DNA of 12,208 nucleotides from Actinomycetes bacterium (GTDB lineage: Bacteria; Planctomycetota; Phycisphaerae; JAACET01), in contig DAOVKO010000036.1 of assembly GCA_030631725.1 (NCBI GenBank), positions 1-12,208 on the forward strand, read 5' to 3'. The notes below the pieces were generated by a model. The model was not told the DNA's origin. It did no database searches and worked only from the letters and a program-made list of their open reading frames with translations. Each line of letters begins with the position of its first letter. The stretch's first letter is position 1. The position numbers were made by a program, and so were the translations under genes. Positions 1-6,680 of the stretch are shown one piece after another.

Positions 1-438
1 AACTCCGGCGATTGTTTTCTTTGCCGCTACTTCAACAATCCGCAGGACGATGCTGATAACTTCGTCCTCTGGCGCAGCCGAGCATCCTTGGCTTGTCTGA
101 ATCGCTTTCCTTACACCAACGGCCATTTACTCATCGCCCCTGCCGCACACAAGCCCGACCTGGCCGACCTCACCCACACCGAAATGCTCGAACTGATGCA
201 GATGCTCACCCAAGCCCAGCAGGCCCTCAAACAGGCCCTCAATCCTCAAGGTTTTAATGTGGGTATGAATCTCGGACGATGCGCCGGAGCCGGTTTGCCC
301 GGCCACTTACATTTCCACATTGTCCCTCGATGGCAAGGTGATACCAACTTCATGGCCATCACCGGCGAAGTCCGCGTTATCCCCCAGGACCTGGCCGAAT
401 CTTATCGAGCCATCAAAGCCGCGACGGATGCCCTCTAA
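1..438 (+). CDS. HIT-family protein, Ap4A phosphorylase-like (5' end cut by window edge)
   Basis: The reading frame is open from base 1, so the true start lies outside the window; 145 residues are visible. The histidine-triad signature GHLHFHIVPRW has its three histidines at visible residues 102, 104 and 106. A CxxC pair (visible C5 and C8) and the block NVGMNLGRCAGAGLPGHLH followed by GDTNFM match bacterial HIT proteins of the diadenosine tetraphosphate phosphorylase/hydrolase type. By family knowledge these cytosolic enzymes attack the alpha phosphate of nucleotide substrates such as Ap4A through a histidine nucleophile, and the CxxC with a histidine may bind a structural zinc. The in-frame TTG at 88 is not a credible start because conserved residues, including the CxxC, lie upstream of it. 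The exact substrate (Ap4A or another nucleoside conjugate) is inferred. Confidence 0.88.
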   Translation, partial: NSGDCFLCRYFNNPQDDADNFVLWRSRASLACLNRFPYTNGHLLIAPAAHKPDLADLTHTEMLELMQMLTQAQQALKQALNPQGFNVGMNLGRCAGAGLPGHLHFHIVPRWQGDTNFMAITGEVRVIPQDLAESYRAIKAATDAL

Positions 439-995
439 ACTCACTCCAAGCTCATGTTCCAAAAAAACTACAGACAAGCAGCCCCCCAACCCCTGCCCTC
501 TTCTTCGGCGCACAAATTCCCTCTCCATTTCTCCCGTAACGCTGCGCCGCTCCTTAGCCGCCAACCCAGCCGTCCTCCTACAACAGTCTCTGACTCCCTG
601 AACCTCTGAGCACTGATTGTGCTCTTACCCCCCTCAGAAGGTCCTTCTTCTCCCTACTCTCGGGCGTGTCCTGCCCTTTTCACCTTCTCTCCTTTACGTA
701 GTGCAAAACCGGTGCCAGCTTTTCTCTGTCCCACGGTCTCCTCGTATCTGTAGTCTACGGAAGGAGTTGCGTAACAACCATCCTCTGTCCTTCAGTCGTG
801 TCCGCAGCAAGTACTGGGCAACACATTACACAGATGGCGCCCTCTCTTTCGCGCCGAGCTGACCTGCGGACGCCTTATCGGACCGCCCGCCCTCGCCTTT
901 GGCGAGACCTTGTACCGACAGGACGAATCCACTACAGTGGGATTGGTCAATGTACTGAAACCTAAAACTTGGCGCTTACTCGCAGGACTTGATTC
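439..995. other. 557-bp gap without a convincing gene; pyrimidine-rich, with hairpins
   Basis: No open frame here looks like a real protein. The plus strand is strongly C/T-rich from about 440 to 800. Perfect or near-perfect hairpins are visible: GAGCAC/GTGCTC at 608-624 (6-bp stem, 5-base loop), GGCGC/GCGCC at 836-855, CTCGCC/GGCGAG at 892-906 (6-bp stem, TTT loop) and AATCCAC/GTGGATT-like at 926-944. The last three cluster just upstream of the gene starting at 996 and could be its leader or part of a structured RNA. I looked for RNase P RNA, tmRNA, SRP RNA and tRNA signatures on both strands and found none. The stretch could hold an unrecognised RNA, a decayed gene, or plain spacer. Confidence 0.4.
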
Positions 996-1865
996 GTGCG
1001 TGTTTTGGCTACCGCCGATTTGCATTACGACGTATGGCGATCACGCCGGCCTGCCGAGCAACTGGCTCGCCGGATGCTTGCTGCTGGAGGCGACGTGCTG
1101 ATCCTGGCCGGAGATACCGCCGGCATTGACACCGAAAAACTCGCCCAATGTCTGCACCTTTTTGCCCACTTCACAGGCCGAAAGCTCTTGGTGCCCGGAA
1201 ATCACTGCATTTGGGTTGGCCCCTGCCAGTCCAGTTGGGACAAGTACCAAAACATTCTGCCCCGAGTAGCCGCTGAGCATAGCTTTGAGTACCTTGACCG
1301 TCAACCGGCCCTTCAGGATCACGTCGCCTTTGTTGGCACCATGGGCTGGTATGATTATTCTTATCGAGACCAATCGCTGGCTATACCCCAGCGATTCTAT
1401 ACGCACAAGGTCGCCCCGGGCGCTGCCGCACGTTTGCCCTGCTATCAGCACCTGCTGGACGGATATTCAGACCTAAGCCCCCAGGCCGCCTCCATTACCG
1501 CCCGTTGGATGGATGGCCAATGGGTCAAATGGACCTTCTTGGACCCCCAGGTTACCCGGCTTTTGGCTGATCGCTTTGCTGAGCACCTCCGCTGGGCCGC
1601 AGACAGGGCCCAGACGATTGTGGCCGTCACCCATCATTTGCCGTTTGCTCGCATGCTCAAGAAAACCGGACGTCCCGCATGGCGCTTCGCCAACGCTTTT
1701 ATGGGTAGTGAACTGTTCGGCCAAGCCATGCTTGATCAGCCAAAATGCCGCCTCGCTATCTGCGGGCACAGCCACCGCGCCGATGAGGTCGTTGTCGGCC
1801 ACGTTCACTGCGTTAACATTGGCAGCACCTACCGCCACAAGCGTTTCACAGCCTTTGATATTTAG
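996..1865 (+). CDS. Calcineurin-like metallophosphoesterase
   Basis: A 289-residue protein with the ordered metal-binding motifs of the calcineurin-like phosphoesterase superfamily: DLH (D8, H10), GD (D40), GNH (N69, H70), an HH pair in THHLPF (H213/H214) and GHSH (H258, H260). These bind the two metal ions that activate water for phosphoester cleavage. No signal peptide is visible, so it is probably cytosolic. The start is a GTG preceded by AGGA at 984-987 with an 8-base spacer; the DxH motif begins seven residues later, as expected, so the start is well supported. The stop TAG at 1863-1865 leaves 39 bp to a convergent gene. The substrate cannot be read from the sequence. The nearby HIT gene also belongs to a nucleotide-cleaving family, but the 557-bp gap argues against a shared operon. 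Confidence 0.9.
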   Translation: MRVLATADLHYDVWRSRRPAEQLARRMLAAGGDVLILAGDTAGIDTEKLAQCLHLFAHFTGRKLLVPGNHCIWVGPCQSSWDKYQNILPRVAAEHSFEYLDRQPALQDHVAFVGTMGWYDYSYRDQSLAIPQRFYTHKVAPGAAARLPCYQHLLDGYSDLSPQAASITARWMDGQWVKWTFLDPQVTRLLADRFAEHLRWAADRAQTIVAVTHHLPFARMLKKTGRPAWRFANAFMGSELFGQAMLDQPKCRLAICGHSHRADEVVVGHVHCVNIGSTYRHKRFTAFDI

Positions 1866-1904
1866 AGCCTATCCGGGAATGACACATTAGAGCGTAACTA
1901 TCAG

Positions 1905-2426
1905 TTATTTGCTTTCGGATGGATATTTAAGTTCTACAGGCTCGAGATCCATAATACGTTCCAGTTCAGCCAGCGCCTCGCCTGCAAGTTTTTCACAGTG
2001 AGGTTTGTACTTATGGAGTTTGTCTAAGGGACCCGTACGCTGCTGTGGACCTTTTAACTCCTCAAGTGTGCCTTCCAATATCGTAGCTTCTCGCAAAGAA
2101 GCCCTGATGGACATCCAATTGTTATAGAACAGGGCAGGTAGATAAGGCCTGCGATCAAGAATCCACGCAATCCTGTCATCCATATACTTTAGCACCTCTC
2201 TGTTACATTGTTGCATCAGGCTAGATCTCAATAACTCAATTCGCTTATGTGCTTCCCTATTTGCCTCCACCTGTTTCTCCGCCATTATCTCATCTATACG
2301 GATTTGACGCGTTTTTCTTGCACGATACCACGTAGCCGCAATACCTCCAAGAATTGCCAACACAGCCCCAATTATTATGCCTGAAGCCTCTACTATCTCG
2401 GTCAGTAATTTAGAAAGAATCTCCAT
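1905..2426 (-). CDS. Unknown protein with one N-terminal membrane helix and a helical cytoplasmic domain
   Basis: I do not recognise this 173-residue protein. It has one hydrophobic helix near residues 16-34, followed by a basic stretch (YRARKTRQIR), which suggests an N-out, C-in anchor. From about residue 38 to 85 the sequence is rich in Glu, Lys, Arg and Gln with coiled-coil character, and the remainder also looks helical, with a conserved-looking aromatic patch RRPYLPALFYNNW. The ATG at 2426 follows AAGGGTG with a short spacer on the minus strand, a plausible ribosome site. It lies 32 bp downstream of the next minus-strand gene, so the two are probably co-transcribed. Base composition is clearly more AT-rich than in the neighbouring nrdJ and phosphoesterase genes, which hints at separate origin. 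No catalytic motif is visible. Confidence 0.75.
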   Translation of the reverse strand: MEILSKLLTEIVEASGIIIGAVLAILGGIAATWYRARKTRQIRIDEIMAEKQVEANREAHKRIELLRSSLMQQCNREVLKYMDDRIAWILDRRPYLPALFYNNWMSIRASLREATILEGTLEELKGPQQRTGPLDKLHKYKPHCEKLAGEALAELERIMDLEPVELKYPSESK

Positions 2427-2458
2427 AATTTACACCCTTATCTACGATTTCAGCCACT

Positions 2459-2734
2459 CTATTTGCCTTTTGTTCTGAGCGTGTAAATGCCAGCTCCAGT
2501 TAGTAAAGCAATGGCAACACACTGGACGACAAGGCGAGAAGTGTTTAAATATATGGTTAGGGAACTCTCCTCGGTTAGAACCCCAGGAGGCGGGCTAAAT
2601 ATGCAACGGTAGCCGTATTCTTCACGAGTTTTTATACCTCTATAGTTGACAATGCCAAGCCACGGTGGAAACAGGCACATCAGCAAGATCAGGCCGATCC
2701 CAACCCACAACACAGCCAATTGTTTATTGCTCAT
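2459..2734 (-). CDS. Small two-helix membrane protein, uncharacterised family
   Basis: A 91-residue protein with membrane helices near residues 8-26 and 67-86 and a loop of about 40 residues between them. The pattern LWVGIGLILLMCLFPPW, then a GYxxIFSPPP block and finally SRLVVQCVAIALLTGAGIYTLR matches, from memory, a widespread family of short hypothetical membrane proteins that often occur next to each other; no function is known to me. The ATG at 2734 is preceded by AAAGGGAA with a 7-base spacer. The start overlaps the stop of a degraded upstream copy (ATGA overlap), which suggests this gene was once the second of a translationally coupled tandem pair. The downstream 173-residue membrane protein gene begins 32 bp later. 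Confidence 0.75.
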   Translation of the reverse strand: MSNKQLAVLWVGIGLILLMCLFPPWLGIVNYRGIKTREEYGYRCIFSPPPGVLTEESSLTIYLNTSRLVVQCVAIALLTGAGIYTLRTKGK

Positions 2735-2799
2735 AGCTGTTTCCCTTTTACTCTAAGTGTATAAATACCAGATACGTGCAATGAGAAAGAACACACCAT
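2731..2799 (-). pseudogene. C-terminal remnant of a tandem paralogue of the small membrane protein
   Basis: The minus strand here reads in frame ...SGIYTLRVKGKQL and stops with a TGA that overlaps the ATG of the gene at 2734. This tail matches the C-terminus of that gene (GAGIYTLRTKGK). On the plus strand, 2741-2773 aligns to 2463-2495 without gaps at 25 of 33 bases, and most differences are transitions. Upstream of about 2799 the frame meets a stop and similarity fades, so only the last 20 or so codons of a former gene remain. A short intact coupling peptide is a less likely alternative. Confidence 0.65.
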
Positions 2800-2865
2800 G
2801 GTTAAATCGCTCTGTTGACTTCATATTTTGACAGTTACTTACATATATCTTCGAACCCCGAGCAC

Positions 2866-2895
2866 CTGGGGAGCCCGGCGAAGCGGGCTCCCCGG
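2866..2895 (-). terminator. Strong hairpin downstream of nrdJ
   Basis: A perfect 10-bp GC-rich stem, GGGGAGCCCG (2868-2877) and CGGGCTCCCC (2884-2893), closes a 6-base loop and extends by two more pairs to 2866-2895. It begins 32 bases past the nrdJ stop codon in the direction of nrdJ transcription. No T-run follows on the minus strand, so it may act as a transcript-stabilising 3' hairpin or a factor-assisted terminator rather than a classical intrinsic one. Confidence 0.6.
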
Positions 2896-2927
2896 AGTGG
2901 TCTAGTTACTCCCAGCTCCTCCAGGAG

Positions 2928-5900
2928 TTACGAACAGCCCATTGATGAGCCGCAATTATAGCAGCGATAGCAACTGCCGTTGGGCACGGTGATGGCCCCG
3001 CAGTTATCGCAAATAGGTGCGTCGGTCTGAAACCGCCCGTGCTCGGCCTGCAGGACTGCCAAGTGGCTGTAGCGCTGGGCCAAACCCGGCGAAATCTTCA
3101 CCGCTACGCTGGTGTCGGTCTGTTCAACAGCCAGCGGCAAAGCCAGCCGTGCCATTGGCACACTTGCTTGAGCCCCACTCGCCGGCGGCGCCGACGCTTG
3201 AACCGCCGGCAACGACGGATCGGTCTTCTTGACCTTTGGCCCTTCTCCTGCACCATCGCCGTTGCCACCCTTGCCGCGGCTTGGCCCATTGTCCCCGCTG
3301 TCCGCCGCCGCTGGTTTGGCGTCGCTAAGCGCCGCTGCCGCCGCGCCAGCTACCACCGCAGCACCGGCCGGCTTGGCTTTGGCTCTGCGCTGCGGACTGT
3401 TGGTCTGGCGATACCCCTCGATAAACTCCATCGCCAGCCAGCGGAAAATATAATCCACAATGCTCTTGGCAAATGGTATCTCCCGATTGGCCGTAATCCC
3501 CGAAGGCTCAAACCGCGAGTGCGAAAACTTATCCACCATCGTCTGCAATGGAACCCCGTACTGCAAGGTCAGCGAAATAGCCGTCCCGAAGGCATCCATC
3601 ATCCCCCCGACCGTCGAGCCCTCTTTGGCCATGGTAATAAACAGCTCACCCGGCTCGCCGTTTTCATACAGCCCCACGGTCAGATAGCCCTCGTGGCCGC
3701 CCACGTCGAACTTATGGGTAAGACTCCTCCGCGTCGCCGGCAGCCGCTTGCGCCGCGGCCGACCTTCAAGCGCACCTTCATCAGCCCCAGCCAAGCGTCC
3801 GCTCATCCTATTAGCCCCCTGATCCCTCTTGCCCGACTTGCCCGCCTGCTTCTTCTTATCGGTCAACAGCGGCTGGGCACGCTTGGAGCCGTCGCGATAG
3901 ATAGCCACCGCCTTGAGCCCCAGCCTCCAACCTTCGATGTAGGCGTCCATAATTTCCTGCACCGTCACCTCGTTGGGCATATTGATGGTCTTGGAAATTG
4001 CCCCGGACAGGAACGGCTGAACCGCAGACATCATTTTCAGATGGGCCTGGTATGCAATCGACCGTTTGCCCTTGGCCGGCTTGAAAGCGCAGTCGAACAC
4101 CGCCAAGTGCTCTTCACGCAGGTGCGGCGCGCCTTCGATGGTCCCCTCTGCCAGAACGTAGTCGTCAATCTCACGCACCTGGGCCGGGTTATACCCCAGC
4201 ATCTTCAAGGCCAAAGGAACCGTGCGATTAATCATCTTGAAGCTGCCGCCGCCGGCCAACATCTTGTACTTCACCAAAGCAATGTCCGGCTCGACCCCCG
4301 TGGTATCGCAATCCATCATAAAGCCGATCGTCCCCGTCGGGGCCAGCACTGTAGCCTGAGCATTCCGAAAGCCATACCGACCACCCATGCGGATAGCCTC
4401 ATCCCAGACCTTCCGGGCCGCGGTGAGCATCTCGCCCCGGCAATGCTGCGGATTGACATTATCCAACGCCGAGCGGTGCTTGCGCATCACGCCCAGCATG
4501 GGCACCTCATTCTGGGCGAAGCCCGCGAAAGGCCCCTGCACCCGGGCCAACTCCGCCGAGACCGCATAGGCCTTGCCCGTCAAAAGGGCCGCGATCGCGC
4601 CGGCCAGGGCCCGACCTTCCTGCGAGTCATAAGGCAGCCCCAGCGACATTATCAACGAGCCTAAATTCGCGTAACCCAGCCCTAACGCCCTGAAAATATG
4701 AGAGTTGCGGCAGATAAGCTCCGTCGGGTACGACGCGTTATCCACCAGAATTTCCTGGGCTATGATAAAAACCCGCACCGCCTGTAAGAAACGATCGATA
4801 TCGAAATCCCCCTGCTCGGTTCGGAATTTCATCAGGTTCACACTGGCCAGATTACAGGCCGAATCGTCCAGGAACATGTACTCCGAGCAGGGGTTAGACG
4901 CATTTATCCGCCCGCTGTTCGGGCAGGTATGCCACTTGTTGACCGTGCTGTCGTACTGGATTCCGGGGTCCCCGCAGATGCTCGTGCCCTCGGCGATCAG
5001 CCGCAGCAACTCACGGGCCTTGTACGTTTCCAGCGGCTCACCGGTGGTCACGGCCCGCGTGGTCCAGTCCCCGTCAGCAGCAACCGCCTCCATGAATTCG
5101 TCGCTGACCCGCACCGAAAAATTACTGTTCTGAAACATTATCGAGGCGTAGGCATCACCATTTAGTGAAGGGTCGTAGCCCTGCTCTATCAGGGCCCAGG
5201 CCTTGCGCTCTTCCTGAGCCTTGGCGGTGATGAATTCTTTGATATCCGGATGCTCAACCTTAAGGCTCTGCATCTTTGCCGCCCGGCGAGTCTTACCCCC
5301 CGACTTAACCACTGCCGCGATCTGATCGTAAACCCTCATGAATGACAGCGGACCGGAAGGCTTGCCCCCGCCGGCCAATTTCTCTCGGCTCGAGCGCAGT
5401 GTCGATAAGTCCGTGCCCGTACCCGAGCCGAACTTAAACAACATCGCCTCCGACGTCGCCAGACGCATGATGTCTTCCATCGTGTCATCCACTGCCTGGA
5501 TAAAACACGCCGAGGCCTGCGGATGTTCATAGGTGTTAGCCGAACGGGCCACCCCCCCCTGCTGTCTGTTCCAAAAATAATTACCCCCCGAGCCGGCAAC
5601 GCCCGCCTGATGGAACAGTCCCACGTTGAACCAAACCGGCGAGTTAAACGCCCCATACTGATTCAGGCACAGATAGCATAATTCATCATAAAAGACCTCC
5701 GCGTCGGCTGGGCCCGTAAAGTAGCCCTGCTCCAGGCCCCAGTCGGCTATGGTCCGCCCCACCCTGTGCACCAGGTCTTTGGCTGACTTTTCCCGCCCAG
5801 GCGAATTGACCTCCCCGTAAAAATACTTGCTGGCCACAACCTTGGTCGCCAGGTCCGACCACTGGGCCGGTACCTCCACGTCGTGCTGCTCGAAAACCGC

Positions 5901-6101
5901 CTTGCCCGATTCGTCGGTAATGGCCACCGAACGCTTGACCCAGTTGACCTGCTCGAAGGGACTACAGCCGGCATCCGAAAATACCCGCTCGACCTTCAGT
6001 CCCTCTGCCAAGCTCTTATCCCCCGATGGCGCAGTAACACCTCGGGGCGAAACGCTCTGGCTCGATTTCGTCTGGGATCGTCTCCTGCCGCTCTTGGCCA
6101 T
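2928..6101 (-). CDS. nrdJ: Adenosylcobalamin-dependent (class II) ribonucleoside-diphosphate reductase
   Basis: Reduces ribonucleotides to deoxyribonucleotides with a thiyl radical generated from adenosylcobalamin, needing no oxygen and no separate radical subunit. From the chosen ATG (6101; GGAGG seven bases upstream) the protein has 1057 residues. Visible features: the redox cysteine in ASACFIQ (C199), the active-site block SNPCSEY with N403, the radical cysteine C405 and E407, its partner cysteine C416 in SACNLASVNL, the phosphate-binding loop APTGTIG (about 587-593) and DTTGVEPD. A TSCPD-type domain spans roughly 790-900. An Ala/Gly/Pro-rich, low-complexity linker of about 95 residues follows, then a C-terminal cysteine cluster (C1031, C1034, C1044, C1047, C1050, C1056). 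By family knowledge that tail carries a zinc ribbon and re-reduces the active site. No N-terminal ATP cone is seen. The reading frame runs on upstream to 6206, but without a ribosome site and with non-conserved sequence. Confidence 0.96.
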   Translation of the reverse strand: MAKSGRRRSQTKSSQSVSPRGVTAPSGDKSLAEGLKVERVFSDAGCSPFEQVNWVKRSVAITDESGKAVFEQHDVEVPAQWSDLATKVVASKYFYGEVNSPGREKSAKDLVHRVGRTIADWGLEQGYFTGPADAEVFYDELCYLCLNQYGAFNSPVWFNVGLFHQAGVAGSGGNYFWNRQQGGVARSANTYEHPQASACFIQAVDDTMEDIMRLATSEAMLFKFGSGTGTDLSTLRSSREKLAGGGKPSGPLSFMRVYDQIAAVVKSGGKTRRAAKMQSLKVEHPDIKEFITAKAQEERKAWALIEQGYDPSLNGDAYASIMFQNSNFSVRVSDEFMEAVAADGDWTTRAVTTGEPLETYKARELLRLIAEGTSICGDPGIQYDSTVNKWHTCPNSGRINASNPCSEYMFLDDSACNLASVNLMKFRTEQGDFDIDRFLQAVRVFIIAQEILVDNASYPTELICRNSHIFRALGLGYANLGSLIMSLGLPYDSQEGRALAGAIAALLTGKAYAVSAELARVQGPFAGFAQNEVPMLGVMRKHRSALDNVNPQHCRGEMLTAARKVWDEAIRMGGRYGFRNAQATVLAPTGTIGFMMDCDTTGVEPDIALVKYKMLAGGGSFKMINRTVPLALKMLGYNPAQVREIDDYVLAEGTIEGAPHLREEHLAVFDCAFKPAKGKRSIAYQAHLKMMSAVQPFLSGAISKTINMPNEVTVQEIMDAYIEGWRLGLKAVAIYRDGSKRAQPLLTDKKKQAGKSGKRDQGANRMSGRLAGADEGALEGRPRRKRLPATRRSLTHKFDVGGHEGYLTVGLYENGEPGELFITMAKEGSTVGGMMDAFGTAISLTLQYGVPLQTMVDKFSHSRFEPSGITANREIPFAKSIVDYIFRWLAMEFIEGYRQTNSPQRRAKAKPAGAAVVAGAAAAALSDAKPAAADSGDNGPSRGKGGNGDGAGEGPKVKKTDPSLPAVQASAPPASGAQASVPMARLALPLAVEQTDTSVAVKISPGLAQRYSHLAVLQAEHGRFQTDAPICDNCGAITVPNGSCYRCYNCGSSMGCS

Positions 6102-6231
6102 GCTGAATCCTCCGTGTTCACTGCCCTCGAAAAGTGACAAAGCCCCTACGCCGCCCAAGCTCCTTCTGTGCAAAAAGCCTAGCGGAAAATCGGGACAAGC
6201 CCCCAATCACCATACATCACGCACAGCGATT

Positions 6232-6273
6232 GGCGAACCCAGGAATCACCCTCGGTGATTCGCCCCTACAACC
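6232..6273. repeat. Palindromic intergenic element (REP/MITE-like) in the nrdJ leader
   Basis: A perfect 8-bp stem GAATCACC/GGTGATTC with a 3-base loop (6243-6261) is enclosed by GGCG (6232-6235) and CGCC (6261-6264). Read on the minus strand it begins GTTGTAGGGGCGAATCACC, a form I associate with dispersed GTAGGGGCGA-type palindromic repeats of environmental bacteria. Only one copy lies in this window, so its repeat status is inferred. Confidence 0.4.
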
Positions 6274-6410
6274 ATCCTGCTGTGAATGCTCACGGGTCGG
6301 CCAAAAAAACTACCAGACATGATCCTGCGTCAGCCGGACACACCTGAAAGACCCTAGCGGGCCGAAAAATGCCGTCACTTCACTATGAGGTCTCAGCCAA
6401 CCCAATCTAT

Positions 6411-6439
6411 AGCTTAGGCCCCATATCTAGTGGTGTCAA
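6411..6439 (-). promoter_or_regulatory. Candidate nrdJ promoter
   Basis: On the minus strand, a consensus -35 hexamer TTGACA (6434-6439) is followed after 17 bases by TAAGCT (6411-6416), a weak -10 match (3 of 6). An A/T-rich tract lies directly upstream and resembles an UP element. The predicted transcript would start near 6404 and carry a leader of about 300 bases. The perfect -35 with ideal spacing is the main support; the -10 is poor. Confidence 0.4.
6418..6433 (-). promoter_or_regulatory. NrdR-box-like site in the nrdJ promoter spacer
   Basis: The minus-strand 16-mer CCACTAGATATGGGGC matches the remembered NrdR consensus aCaCwAtATaTwGtgt at 11 of 16 positions, including most of the central CTA-ATAT core. 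It fills the spacer between the -35 and -10 candidates, where binding would repress nrdJ. The nine bases ACTAGATAT recur at 6528-6536, exactly 105 bp upstream, which could be the second half of a NrdR site pair; that copy matches the full consensus less well (9 of 16). Confidence 0.35.
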
Positions 6440-6507
6440 TCCCGAAAAATAAAAAATTTTCCGAACTTAAATTGACCTGAAACCGACCATTCTACCCAGA
6501 AGTATAC

Positions 6508-6566
6508 AGTGGATAACCTGTTGTTAAATATCTAGTTAAGCGACATATCCTAACAGGTTTTCCACA
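6508..6566. promoter_or_regulatory. Inverted repeat with DnaA-box-like arms
   Basis: The arms GTGGATAACCTGTT (6509-6522) and AACAGGTTTTCCAC (6552-6565) are inverted repeats matching at 13 of 14 positions, separated by 29 bp. Each arm contains a DnaA-box-like 9-mer: TTATCCACT on the minus strand (6508-6516, one mismatch to TTATCCACA) and TTTTCCACA on the plus strand (6558-6566, fits the relaxed TTWTNCACA). DnaA is known to regulate nrdAB in E. coli, so regulation of nrdJ is a reasonable inference; another dimeric regulator is equally possible. Confidence 0.45.
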
Positions 6567-6680
6567 TTTATCGCCCCACTTCCAACAGCTAATCCCCCGA
6601 AGGCCCGCCATAGCCCCCAACCACAACATCTAGGGCCCTGTTTCTGGCGCAAATGCCTGCAGAAAACACGCTTACGAATA

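Larger units (their letters stand above)
6102..6680. promoter_or_regulatory. 579-bp control and leader region upstream of nrdJ
   Basis: No gene is supported here. In the direction of nrdJ transcription (right to left) it holds an inverted repeat with DnaA-box-like arms (6508-6566), an A/T-rich tract (about 6444-6465), a promoter candidate (6411-6439) with a NrdR-box-like spacer, and a leader of about 300 bases containing a palindromic element (6232-6273). A weak hairpin at 6641-6665 lies just past the stop of the 6681-7067 gene and might mark its 3' end. I found no cobalamin riboswitch consensus in the leader, although class II reductases do not always need one. Confidence 0.5.

Noticed and set aside
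617..862. An 81-codon open frame in the 439-995 gap
   Set aside because: Its translation has no domain, no convincing ribosome site and unusual composition; it looks like chance in pyrimidine-rich DNA.
439..995. RNase P RNA, tmRNA, SRP RNA or a tRNA in the large gap
   Set aside because: None of the conserved strings of these RNAs that I know is present on either strand.
3039..4664. A 541-codon open frame on the plus strand antisense to nrdJ
   Set aside because: It lies fully inside nrdJ, which has unmistakable motifs; the antisense translation has odd composition and no recognisable domain. Long antisense frames are expected from GC-biased codon use.
6102..6206. A 35-residue N-terminal extension of NrdJ
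   Set aside because: The in-frame upstream start lacks a ribosome site, whereas the ATG at 6101 has GGAGG at ideal spacing; the extension looks like untranslated leader.
6102..6500. Cobalamin riboswitch upstream of nrdJ
   Set aside because: I could not find the B12-box or the other conserved blocks on the minus strand.
6440..6570. Chromosomal replication origin
   Set aside because: Only two DnaA-box-like sites and one A/T-rich tract are present, with no dnaA, dnaN or other origin-linked gene; a regulatory site for nrdJ is the simpler reading.
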